Shown here: positions 1 through 7,488 of the stretch, one piece after another
Position numbering within the stretch: the first letter of the stretch is position 1
Layout: the number at the start of each line of letters is the position of its first letter
Made by a program: the position numbers and the translations under genes
NCBI RefSeq assembly: GCF_003112675.1
Contig: NZ_BFAY01000011.1
Coordinates: 310,001 to 374,000, forward strand
Reading direction: 5' to 3'
Source: Leptospira johnsonii
Lineage (GTDB): Bacteria; Spirochaetota; Leptospiria; Leptospirales; Leptospiraceae
DNA length: 64,000 nucleotides
The notes under the pieces: generated by a model
Databases searched by the model: none
Told to the model about the DNA's origin: nothing
The model's input: only the letters and a program-made list of their open reading frames with translations

Positions 1-821
1 TTATATAACTCCGGTCGGATCGCAAAATCTTTGAGTGGAATTAGAACTTGGACTGGAGCCTTGATATGTTTCGGCTCCGGATACGTCTCCCCTCTCAAAA
101 GTTCTCTATACAAATTCACATTAGAAACTGTGGTCGCGACTATCTCTTCTTTGGACTTATTCCTAAGAATATCATTCTTAGGAACTCCACCTGCATTCAT
201 TGCATACTTCCAGAAAAATTTGCTGAAAGTTTTCCAGATCCATTCCGGCAGAAAAGGAATTTGAAAATATAGAATGTACCAAGATCTTTTAAGTTGAGAA
301 AGTGCCTTGTACAAAGAGATCGGATTTCCGGAAAGAGCCATTTGGAAAGCAATCCTACGCCCGAGCACCGGATGAGGTCCTCCCATCGCAGTGTATGATT
401 TTGCCCAAACTGATTTTTGTTCGTCCGCTACGAATGCCCAACTGATCAATGAACCCCAGTCATGAGCAACAATATGGACCGGCTTATCGTTCCCAATAAA
501 TCGGATTACCGATTCAAGATCTTCGAATATTCTACGAACATTATATGCTTTTTGTTTTTTAGGCTTGTCCGATTTCCCAGAACCTCGCAGGTCCAAAGCG
601 GCCACATTATAATCCTCTTTTAAGGATTCCATCTGGTAGGACCAGACCCTATGATCGTCAGGATATCCGTGAACGAATAGAATTGTGGGTCTGTTCGGTC
701 TTTCTTTCGCTGTATGATTGTATTTTACGTACAGAGAAATATCGCCGTTATGAACAAAGGTTTCCTTGAAAACTTCTGCCTTTTCCTTTTTTACTCCGTT
801 TTCCAGTTGGGTAGCCGCCAT
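1..821 (-). CDS. alpha/beta hydrolase, epoxide hydrolase / haloalkane dehalogenase type (3' end outside window)
   Basis: The reading frame opens with ATG at 821 and stays open to the window edge, so about 273 residues are seen and the C-terminus is missing. Residues about 45-57 hold the oxyanion motif HGYPDDHRVW and residues about 118-123 hold AHDWGS, so the nucleophile is Asp (about D121) rather than Ser. In the alpha/beta-hydrolase family an HGxP motif with an Asp nucleophile marks epoxide hydrolases and dehalogenases. The catalytic His would lie beyond the edge. The start is 20 bases after the SDR stop, so it is the third gene of a minus-strand operon with the SDR and PF10118 protein. Substrate unknown. 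Confidence 0.85.
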   Translation of the reverse strand, partial: MAATQLENGVKKEKAEVFKETFVHNGDISLYVKYNHTAKERPNRPTILFVHGYPDDHRVWSYQMESLKEDYNVAALDLRGSGKSDKPKKQKAYNVRRIFEDLESVIRFIGNDKPVHIVAHDWGSLISWAFVADEQKSVWAKSYTAMGGPHPVLGRRIAFQMALSGNPISLYKALSQLKRSWYILYFQIPFLPEWIWKTFSKFFWKYAMNAGGVPKNDILRNKSKEEIVATTVSNVNLYRELLRGETYPEPKHIKAPVQVLIPLKDFAIRPELY

Positions 822-841
822 TTTTTTTCGCCTCTTACAGT

Positions 842-1642
842 TTAAGAAAATTTTTGCCCTAGTCTTTCCATTCCTCTTAAGAAACCAGGAGACAGTCTGG
901 TCAAAAAGCGCAATAGCTTCGCGGTGAATCCCGGGAAGACATGCATCTTTCTTTTTTCAATTCCTCTTACTATGGCTCGAACCACCATCTGAGGACTGTC
1001 TACGATCAAAGAAGGGACTACTTTAGGTTTATCCGTTCCAAATTGTTGAGAATGCAGTATATTCGTATTTGCGAAGAAAGGATACACGTTAGTCGTATAT
1101 ATCCCTTGGCTTCTATAACCGGAATCTAATGCTTCGCCCAAGGCTCTGATCCCGAACTTGGAAACCGAATAATACACTAACTCACCCGGAGAAGTGATCC
1201 CTGCACAAGAAGATAGATTTACGATCTGTCCGTATTTTCTCTCCAACATTGCAGGTAAGAACAAACGTGAAAGGTAAATAGGAGCGTATAAGTTTACATC
1301 CAAGATCAATTTCCATTTGTCCATAGGAACATCCAGAAGTTTTCCTCCAAATGCCAAACCTGCGTTATTGACAAGGATATCGATCTTAGGTTGGATCTTG
1401 ATCGCTTCCTTATATGCCTTCTCGCAACCTGATTCGCTGCTTAAGTCAGCTGCAAAAGTTCCGAGTATTTTGCCCGGTACCGGTTTTGAATTTTCCAAAT
1501 AGAATTCAGGTTTAGTTTCAGGCGCTTTCATATCAGTCAGCACAAGATTGGCACCTTTCTTTAACAGCTGTTTGGTTAATTCTTTACCGAAACCGCCGCT
1601 TGCTCCGGTGATTAAAATATTTTTCCCGCTTATTCTGCTCAT
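842..1642 (-). CDS. SDR family NAD(P)-dependent oxidoreductase
   Basis: A 266-residue classical short-chain dehydrogenase. The cofactor motif TGASGGFGKEL lies at about residues 12-22, NNAG at about 91-94, the catalytic Ser in NLSSCAG at about 143 and the YSVSK active-site pair at about 158-162. It should catalyse NAD(P)-linked oxidation or reduction of an alcohol/ketone; the substrate cannot be told. The ATG overlaps the stop of the preceding PF10118 gene as ATGA, so the two are translationally coupled. The C-terminal part is hydrophobic and basic, as in SDRs that act on lipids, which suggests a fatty-acyl or sterol-like substrate (inference). Confidence 0.93.
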   Translation of the reverse strand: MSRISGKNILITGASGGFGKELTKQLLKKGANLVLTDMKAPETKPEFYLENSKPVPGKILGTFAADLSSESGCEKAYKEAIKIQPKIDILVNNAGLAFGGKLLDVPMDKWKLILDVNLYAPIYLSRLFLPAMLERKYGQIVNLSSCAGITSPGELVYYSVSKFGIRALGEALDSGYRSQGIYTTNVYPFFANTNILHSQQFGTDKPKVVPSLIVDSPQMVVRAIVRGIEKRKMHVFPGFTAKLLRFLTRLSPGFLRGMERLGQKFS

Positions 1643-2487
1643 GCAATTTCCTTATATTTATGCTCTGGCGATTCGAAGATTGCCTTACTCAATTCTAGAT
1701 TATCTTCCTGTTCCGGATGAAAACCGGGACGGAAATATCTGAAGAAGGCGCCCAGCGCATGAAAGAAGACCTTTTCGTCTATAAAGATAAAACGAAAAGC
1801 ATCTTTTCTGGTTTTCCATTTAAAAGTAAGTCCCTCTTGCCAAAGAAGTATTTCCGCGCCTATAAATGTCGCTGCCCAGAACACGATGGTCACTCCGAGA
1901 AAAGTAATCATTCTTCTGAAATAATTTCCGCTGATATCTAAGAATACGTCGTAAGCTGCGGATTTATGTTCTATCTCTTCCGCTGCATGCCATTCCCAAA
2001 GACGTTTCATCTCCGATTCCGCTTGATCTAAAGCCTTGATCTGCAGACCGATAGTAGCCACAAGAGAAGTGTAATGTTCCGCTCCGGCGGTAGCCGCCAA
2101 ACAAGACTTAGATGACATGATTTTCTCTACAAAATTCACGAAGAAAGAATTCACAAAATCGGTGAATCCCTTGATCTTAAAGCCCTGATCTTCCAGTATT
2201 TTCCAGGTTTTTTTATGCTCTCCCGCATGTTGTGCTTCCTGACCCATGAATGCTTTTGCATTGCGAAGCACTCTCGGATCCTTGATGCTTGGGAGAAATT
2301 TTTGGATACTTCTGATAAAGAACCTTTCTCCGTCCGGAAAGAAAAGAGTCCAGGTATTCAGAATATGGGTTTTGTAAGCGGAACCATCCATCCAGTGTTT
2401 ACTGGTGCCGTTTTCGCTGAATTCGAATTTAGGTTTTCTGACCGGATAAAAATGAAAATCCTTATCCTGTAATATTTCGCTGCTCAT
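1639..2487 (-). CDS. metal-dependent hydrolase-like protein (PF10118 family)
   Basis: 282 residues resembling the predicted metal-dependent hydrolases of PF10118/COG3687. Helical, ferritin-like carboxylate/His motifs are visible: FMGQEAQHAGEH at about 80-91, AGAEHYTS at about 134-141 and WHAAEEIEHKSAAYDVF at about 165-181, which could form a di-metal centre. One or two hydrophobic stretches lie near 190-215. Known family members are poorly characterised and often sit beside SDR genes, as here. The 3' end overlaps the SDR start by four bases. Whether it is a hydrolase or an oxygenase of the di-iron type is open; the ExxH motifs make me favour a di-iron enzyme. Confidence 0.8.
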   Translation of the reverse strand: MSSEILQDKDFHFYPVRKPKFEFSENGTSKHWMDGSAYKTHILNTWTLFFPDGERFFIRSIQKFLPSIKDPRVLRNAKAFMGQEAQHAGEHKKTWKILEDQGFKIKGFTDFVNSFFVNFVEKIMSSKSCLAATAGAEHYTSLVATIGLQIKALDQAESEMKRLWEWHAAEEIEHKSAAYDVFLDISGNYFRRMITFLGVTIVFWAATFIGAEILLWQEGLTFKWKTRKDAFRFIFIDEKVFFHALGAFFRYFRPGFHPEQEDNLELSKAIFESPEHKYKEIA

Positions 2488-2533
2488 AATAAGCCTTCTG
2501 AATTAAACATTAAATTTATTGAATGTATTTATT

Positions 2534-3481
2534 TTAAGCCGGAACTTTTTCTTTTTGTTTTTTGGCACTGGACTTAGATTTTTTCTTTTCTTTCCAAAGA
2601 CGTACATGAGGAAGATCCTCATCCAGCCAGTATGCAGTGGAATCTGTGACCACTAGGATCTCTTCCCATTTAGCTCCGAAAGATTCCGGTCCTTTGGAGC
2701 CGTTATATATTTTACCGATATGAGGTTCTACTGCCCAGAGTCCCGGTTCTGGTCTGAAGTCGGAACCTTCTCCCCATAATGGGGAATGTCCTGAAACTCC
2801 AGGGATCAGATCTTTTATCATTTGAGGGAATAAGTATGCGAATGTTTGGAACGGAAACCCGTTCACTCTTCCGCCAGGGAAATTATAAGCTGGGAGTCTT
2901 CCCACCTTATGACCTAAAACTCCTTGAGGATAGATAGAATGACAGTTAACGTATCCGGAAGCACGTATCCTAGCGTCCACTTCCAGATAGATTTCAGCTA
3001 AGGTTCTTTCTTCTAAGACCCTTCTTAAGATCAACTCTCTGTATTCTTCTAAATTTGCGAGTGCCTTATCGTGTTCGGGATTTTTGCCGAATGAAAATGC
3101 GTATCCTACATCCGCCGCTCTTCCTGCAAACGTAGGAGCTATGTCCAGGATGACCGCCATTCCTTCTTCTAATCTGCGGTTGGAAGGTTGGAACATTCCT
3201 CCGAAATGGGGAAGTATACCTTCTCCCTTTCTTAAATAATTCAGTGAGAGTGGCCGTTTGAATCCTCTGAATGCGGTCCGATCTCCGAACCATGCAAACC
3301 CGTAATGGAAGAAGGATGTGCCTCCCGCATTTCGGATATAGTCGTCGATTTTGCAAGCAGCTTCTTTTTCGGTGATCCCCGAGTATAATTCCTTTCGTAC
3401 GGATTCCACCGCTTCGTAAGCCAAGGCTTGGACTTTGCGGTAGGATTCTAGTTCTTCTTTAGGATATGTTTCTCGGGACAT
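2534..3481 (-). CDS. M24 family metallopeptidase (Xaa-Pro peptidase/aminopeptidase-like)
   Basis: 315 residues with the pita-bread fold of methionine aminopeptidase/prolidase. All five metal ligands can be assigned: Asp in VILDIAP (about 113), Asp in AADVGYAF (about 124), His in GVLGHKVGRLP (about 190), Glu in WAVEPHI (about 252) and Glu in KWEEILVVT (about 275). The enzyme is therefore probably active as a two-metal peptidase or related hydrolase. The C-terminal 25 residues are Lys/Ser-rich. It precedes the PF10118-SDR-hydrolase cassette on the same strand with a 46-base gap and may share its transcript. It is not a housekeeping Map; the substrate is unknown. Confidence 0.85.
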   Translation of the reverse strand: MSRETYPKEELESYRKVQALAYEAVESVRKELYSGITEKEAACKIDDYIRNAGGTSFFHYGFAWFGDRTAFRGFKRPLSLNYLRKGEGILPHFGGMFQPSNRRLEEGMAVILDIAPTFAGRAADVGYAFSFGKNPEHDKALANLEEYRELILRRVLEERTLAEIYLEVDARIRASGYVNCHSIYPQGVLGHKVGRLPAYNFPGGRVNGFPFQTFAYLFPQMIKDLIPGVSGHSPLWGEGSDFRPEPGLWAVEPHIGKIYNGSKGPESFGAKWEEILVVTDSTAYWLDEDLPHVRLWKEKKKSKSSAKKQKEKVPA

Positions 3482-3558
3482 CGGTCTCTTCTCCTTCCTT
3501 GCGGAATCCGACAGGAAGATTTTATCCTAACCGATATGCGAAAAAGAATCGTCCGAAC

Positions 3559-4653
3559 TTATAGTTTGCTACCCTTTTTTCTCCATTCCAAAGGAGTCAT
3601 TCCGGTGATTTTCAAAAATTGGGCGTTAAATGTGGACTTTGTATTGAAGCCTACATCGTACGCTATGGATAGAACAGTCCGATCCAGATCCTCTAGTAAC
3701 AGGGTTTTAGCTTCTTCTACCCTAAATGAATTCAGGAATTCGTTGAAGTTTTTGCCGTAAGTTTCGTTTAAAATGCGGGAAAGTTGATGAGGAGATACCA
3801 ATAGTTTTTCGGCGAAGTCCTGGATTTTTAGACTTTCTTCCTTATAAATTTTATCTGCCTCAACCAATTCCTTGATGCGAGAATGAAGTTGGTCCAGATC
3901 CAATCCGTTCAATTGGGTCCTTTCGTATCTTTTCTGTTGGATCTCCGACTTTAAAGAAATGAAAAAATTCGGATACCTCGCTGAGAATAAAAAGACTAGA
4001 ACGATCCCAAGAGTTTGGAAACTAGAACCTGCCGCTAACAAAAATTGGTTCTTCAGAAAATATCCGAACCAACAAAGTTGTATGGTGGTGAATACTACGA
4101 TCAGGATCGTATAAACTAAAGAAGAAAGTGGGATATCTGTTTCCTTAGATGCCTTTCTAAACAATACCCAAAGAAAGATGGAATAAACTGTTTGATGGAT
4201 GGAACCGAATATCGTGACCCCAGTCAGAACATCCACCTTGGAACCGAACATTGCATTTCGAATATATTCTCTGATCTCTTCCGCAGGAAGAATTATATAA
4301 GCTGTTAATTCACCGAGTAAAAGTAGAATGGCAGGGATAAAATGTTTTCCGATCTGGATCTCTCTGTCCAAGGCGAATTGGACCATATTTTTAGAGACCA
4401 AAAGTAATGTGGGACCCACCGCCCAAACTGCAGGGAAGAATGCAGGCCAGAACCAGATATGATCCGCGGCCCATGGGAGCAGACCTAAGCCCAATCGACT
4501 CTCCACCAAGGCGAGAATAATGGCTAGATAGAAGATCCCACCCGGCATCGCATTTTCCCTTTTTCTAGCGAGCTCCATCGCCGCAAGAAGTAGGCAAAGT
4601 GCGGTTCCAAATTGGATCCAAAAATGAAGAAAAAAACCGGGCAGATGCTCCAA
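3559..4653 (-). CDS. membrane-anchored AraC family transcriptional regulator
   Basis: About 364 residues. An N-terminal block of six to seven hydrophobic helices (residues about 5-210) is followed by a C-terminal AraC double helix-turn-helix (about 265-360), with KIQDFAEKLLVSPHQLSR as the first and VLSIAYDVGFNTKSTF as the second HTH. I chose TTG at 4653, which has AAGGA eight bases upstream and starts just before the first membrane helix; the open frame continues to a GTG at 4839, but that would run into the divergent citrate synthase gene and add a charged, non-conserved leader. Leptospira encode many such 7TM-AraC proteins. It is divergent from the citrate-synthase-like gene and may control it. 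Confidence 0.8.
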   Translation of the reverse strand: MEHLPGFFLHFWIQFGTALCLLLAAMELARKRENAMPGGIFYLAIILALVESRLGLGLLPWAADHIWFWPAFFPAVWAVGPTLLLVSKNMVQFALDREIQIGKHFIPAILLLLGELTAYIILPAEEIREYIRNAMFGSKVDVLTGVTIFGSIHQTVYSIFLWVLFRKASKETDIPLSSLVYTILIVVFTTIQLCWFGYFLKNQFLLAAGSSFQTLGIVLVFLFSARYPNFFISLKSEIQQKRYERTQLNGLDLDQLHSRIKELVEADKIYKEESLKIQDFAEKLLVSPHQLSRILNETYGKNFNEFLNSFRVEEAKTLLLEDLDRTVLSIAYDVGFNTKSTFNAQFLKITGMTPLEWRKKGSKL

Positions 4654-4780
4654 AACAAAATTCCTTCGAAACTTCGGGTGAGTAAATCGAAGGCGAAAGT
4701 TTTGTCCAGTCGAAAGGGAAAATTGCAGGCAACGCCAAGGAAGGTTTGACTCTTCCGCCCTTTCCCTGTTTCCTATCGGT

Positions 4781-6064
4781 ATGAGCGATTTCGTAGAGTT
4801 GAAATTCGGAGACCAGGTACACCGTCTTCCAGTAATCACCGGAACTGACGGTAATAAAGGAATCGATATTAGAGATTTGCATACTAAGACGGGACTGACT
4901 TCTTACGATCCCGGTTTTTTTAATACGGCGTATGCCCAGAGTAAAATTTCCAGAAGAGACCCTCTGACAGGAGATTTACAATACAGAGGCTACGACGTAG
5001 CAGAATTAGTGCATTATTCCACTTTCGTTGAGACCAGTTATTTGCTGATCTATGGGGATCTTCCTAACGAAAAGCAGCTGAAAGAATTCTCCAACAAACT
5101 TTCCAAACATAGTTTGATTCACGAGGATATGATCAATCTATTCGACGGATTCCCAGGAAGAGCCCACCCTCTTGCGGTCCTTTCTGTTATGGTTTCTTCT
5201 CTTTCCAGCTATTACCAAGACGAGTACGAAGAATATTTGGACCGCGGGATCGACCAAGCGGCTAGACTTTTGGCAAAGATCAGAACAATCGCTGCATTCT
5301 CATATAAAAAGATGATAGGACAACCTTTCGTTTATCCAGTGGATCGCCATCCGTATTGTACAAATTTCTTATATATGCTTTTCTCTATTCCGTCGGTTAA
5401 ATACCAACCTTCCGAAGAGCATGATAGGATCTTGAACCAACTTTGGATCTTGTATGCCGATCATGAGCAGAATGTTTCGAATACTACCGTTCAGCTGATC
5501 GGTTCCACTCAGGCAAATATATTCGCTTCTGTTTCTTCTGCGATCAATGCACTTTGGGGTTCCAGAGAAGGCGGAAGACAGGTTGCAGCAGTCGAGTTGA
5601 TCGAAGATATTATCAAATCCAAACTTTCCGTTCCGGAATTTTTCGAAAAATTCAAAAAGGGAGAATCCCAACTTCACTCTACCTGTTTTGGTCACGACGC
5701 ATACAAGGTGAAGAGCAAACGTTCAACCATCGCCCAAAAATTATTCTCCGAATTTTATAAACAGAAGAAGTTGGATCCAATCGCGGAGATCGCTCTACAA
5801 GTGGACGATTTCGTAAGCAAAGATCCTTTCTATCTGGAAAAAAATCTGTATCCGAACCTAGAGTTCTATAGCGCGATCCTATTCCATAGTTTAGGAATTC
5901 CTAAAGAACTTTTCACTGCAATGCAGGCGATAGGTAAACTTCCTGGTTGGTTGGCACACTGGAGAGAACAAAGGATTGGAGTGAACTCATCTCACAAGGT
6001 CCGTCCTCGTCAGATCTTCACAGGCGAGACTCACAGAAAGTACAGACAGATTCTGGAAAGATAA
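4781..6064 (+). CDS. citrate synthase family protein with altered catalytic residues
   Basis: 427 residues, the length of bacterial type II citrate synthase, and collinear with GltA throughout: NTAYAQSKISRRDPLTGDLQYRGY near the N-terminus, YADHEQN at about 227-233, CFGHDAYK at about 302-309, NLEFYSA at about 359-365 and VRPRQIFTG at about 410-418. However, the GltA motif AHGG reads REGG (Glu263 where the catalytic His is expected) and DFYS reads EFYS (Glu361 for the catalytic Asp). The third catalytic residue, His305, and the Arg residues that bind oxaloacetate are kept. It may be a changed-function paralogue rather than the TCA enzyme, so I give no gene symbol. It stands alone, divergent from an AraC-type regulator. 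Confidence 0.85.
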   Translation: MSDFVELKFGDQVHRLPVITGTDGNKGIDIRDLHTKTGLTSYDPGFFNTAYAQSKISRRDPLTGDLQYRGYDVAELVHYSTFVETSYLLIYGDLPNEKQLKEFSNKLSKHSLIHEDMINLFDGFPGRAHPLAVLSVMVSSLSSYYQDEYEEYLDRGIDQAARLLAKIRTIAAFSYKKMIGQPFVYPVDRHPYCTNFLYMLFSIPSVKYQPSEEHDRILNQLWILYADHEQNVSNTTVQLIGSTQANIFASVSSAINALWGSREGGRQVAAVELIEDIIKSKLSVPEFFEKFKKGESQLHSTCFGHDAYKVKSKRSTIAQKLFSEFYKQKKLDPIAEIALQVDDFVSKDPFYLEKNLYPNLEFYSAILFHSLGIPKELFTAMQAIGKLPGWLAHWREQRIGVNSSHKVRPRQIFTGETHRKYRQILER

Positions 6065-6165
6065 TATCTCTTTTTAAAGACCTCAGTTGTAATTTAAAGG
6101 CGATTGATCTTATTAGCTGAAATTTCTTTTGTCATATGAGACGCGGAGTTTCATAGAGGCCCAGA

Positions 6166-6275
6166 GATTAATGGCACACAGAGACACGAAGAGCACAGAG
6201 TTTTTGTTTTTAGATTTATAAACGTTATCTCTAAGTCTCTCTGTGGCTTTGTGCCTCTGTGCGAGATTTCCCCTG
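6166..6275. repeat. imperfect inverted repeat rich in CACAGAG units (dispersed-repeat type)
   Basis: The left arm, about 6171-6200, reads GGCACACAGAGACACGAAG then AGCACAGAG; the right arm, about 6236-6264, reads CTCTGTGGCTTTGTGCCTC then TGTGCGAG, the reverse complement with a few mismatches. Each arm is itself made of short CACAGAG-like units. Such CACAGAG/ACACGAAG strings are known as intergenic repeats in several bacterial groups; that this is one copy of a dispersed family here is inference, because only one copy lies in the window. Confidence 0.5.
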
Positions 6276-6323
6276 TGTCTATTTTCACTCAGTGACTCTT
6301 AATAACTTCGTGCCTTCGAAGGC

Positions 6324-6354
6324 AAAAAAAAACCGTCTCCTTTCGGAGCCGGTC
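6324..6354 (-). terminator. rho-independent terminator of the cytochrome c peroxidase gene
   Basis: On the minus strand a stem ACCGGCTCC / GGAGACGGT (nine pairs, one mismatch) with loop GAAA is followed by nine T residues. It begins about 44 bases after the peroxidase stop. Confidence 0.85.
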
Positions 6355-6396
6355 TGAATAGGTTTCAATTCTGTAAGTTCGTAATCTGCGATCTAA

Positions 6397-7386
6397 TTAA
6401 TTAGACCGATTTTTATCCGATAATGCCTTCAAGAAAGATACTATCGAATCCACCTCTTCCGAGGAAAGCTCTTTTCCAAGCTGCAAATATGCCATTTTTT
6501 TAACCGCTTCTGGCAGAGTTGCTACCTTTCCATCGTGGAAATAAGGAGCGGTTAGAGCAATATTTCTAAGAGACGGAACTTTGAAGAAATACTTTTCAGC
6601 ATCGTTCTTGCTAACAGCTGATCTTCCAACGTCGGTTGTATTTTCGTAAGGATTTACTTGTCCAAGCTTACGGAAGCTGTTTCCACCCAAAAGAGGCCCG
6701 TTATGGCATTGGATACATCCAGCGCTCAGGAAGGTTTCCAATCCCTTCTGCTCCTCGGAAGTCAAAGCCCTATGATTTCCTGCCTGGAACTCATCAAACC
6801 GGTCTCTGGTAATCAGAGTTCTTTCGAATGCCGCTATCGCCTCTGCCAAATTGTCATAGGTGATTTTTTTCTCCTGATCCGGGAATGCTTTTGCAAACAA
6901 GTCCACGTATTCAGAGATTTCAGAGAGTTTTTTCTCCACGGCCGCTTCGGAAGGCATAGCCATTTCCACTGGGTTTAAGATCGGACCTTTTGCCTGAGCC
7001 TTGAGGTCAGCCGCTCTACCGTCCCAGAATTGAACGAAGTGGAAACCTGCGTTTAGGGATGTAGGAGAATTCCGATCTCCATTTTTTCCAAGAGCACCAG
7101 GAGAAGTTGGAAGATTATCCACTCCAGCGTTCTTTCCGAGGGTTCCGTGGCAGGAACTACAGGATTGGGAATCGTTGATAGAAAGACGTTTTTCAAAATA
7201 GAGTTTTTCGCCTAAAGCAATCTTAGCCGGAGTATCCTTTTCGGAACCTGGCATTTTTTCCGGAAGGATCCCGAAGGAAATCTTGGCGTCTTGCATAAGC
7301 TGCTTTGTTTTCTCGGACGGACCGCATGCCGAGACCAGAGCCAAAATTAGGCCCAAGTATAGTATTTGTGTTTTCTTCATTTTCAT
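6397..7386 (-). CDS. di-haem cytochrome c peroxidase (MauG/CcpA family), lipoprotein
   Basis: About 329 residues. Two c-type haem sites are present, CSSCH at about 76-80 and CIQCH at about 224-228, giving the two-haem layout of bacterial cytochrome c peroxidases, which reduce H2O2 to water in the periplasm using electrons from the respiratory chain. The N-terminus has a signal ending in LVSAC, a spirochaete-type lipobox, so the enzyme is probably anchored by lipid. Candidate starts are GTG 7392, ATG 7386 and ATG 7380; I use 7386. A perfect palindrome that looks like a PerR box lies directly upstream at 7395-7411, and a terminator follows the gene, so it is a single-gene unit under probable peroxide control. 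Confidence 0.92.
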   Translation of the reverse strand: MKMKKTQILYLGLILALVSACGPSEKTKQLMQDAKISFGILPEKMPGSEKDTPAKIALGEKLYFEKRLSINDSQSCSSCHGTLGKNAGVDNLPTSPGALGKNGDRNSPTSLNAGFHFVQFWDGRAADLKAQAKGPILNPVEMAMPSEAAVEKKLSEISEYVDLFAKAFPDQEKKITYDNLAEAIAAFERTLITRDRFDEFQAGNHRALTSEEQKGLETFLSAGCIQCHNGPLLGGNSFRKLGQVNPYENTTDVGRSAVSKNDAEKYFFKVPSLRNIALTAPYFHDGKVATLPEAVKKMAYLQLGKELSSEEVDSIVSFLKALSDKNRSN

Positions 7387-7394
7387 CACCACAA

Positions 7395-7411
7395 ATTAGA
7401 ATCATTCTAAT
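7395..7411. promoter_or_regulatory. PerR/Fur-type operator upstream of the peroxidase
   Basis: Perfect 8-1-8 palindrome ATTAGAAT C ATTCTAAT. It fits the 7-1-7 PerR box pattern (TTAnAATnATTnTAA) and ends nine bases from the ATG at 7386. In L. interrogans PerR is known to control peroxide-defence genes including this peroxidase family, so a repressor site is likely. Confidence 0.75.
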
Positions 7412-7488
7412 CTTGTGTAGAATGTAGGTTGGAGGATTAGAGACAACTCTTTTTCCGAAGAATCCGATTTCTATTTCGAAAAATTCGA

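Larger units (their letters stand above)
6065..6396. other. non-coding stretch with inverted repeat and terminator
   Basis: 332 bases between the convergent citrate-synthase-like and cytochrome c peroxidase genes. No convincing ORF was found. It holds the inverted repeat at 6166-6275, a 14-base perfect palindrome TGCCTTCGAAGGCA at 6311-6324, and the terminator of the peroxidase gene at 6324-6354. The sequence outside these looks like degraded spacer. Confidence 0.7.

Noticed and set aside
31..272. Two short open frames on the plus strand at the window start
   Set aside because: They are antisense to the alpha/beta hydrolase whose frame runs from ATG 821 to the edge.
4654..4839. N-terminal extension of the AraC regulator up to a GTG
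   Set aside because: It would overlap the divergent citrate-synthase-like gene and has no helix or domain character; TTG 4653 has a ribosome-binding site.
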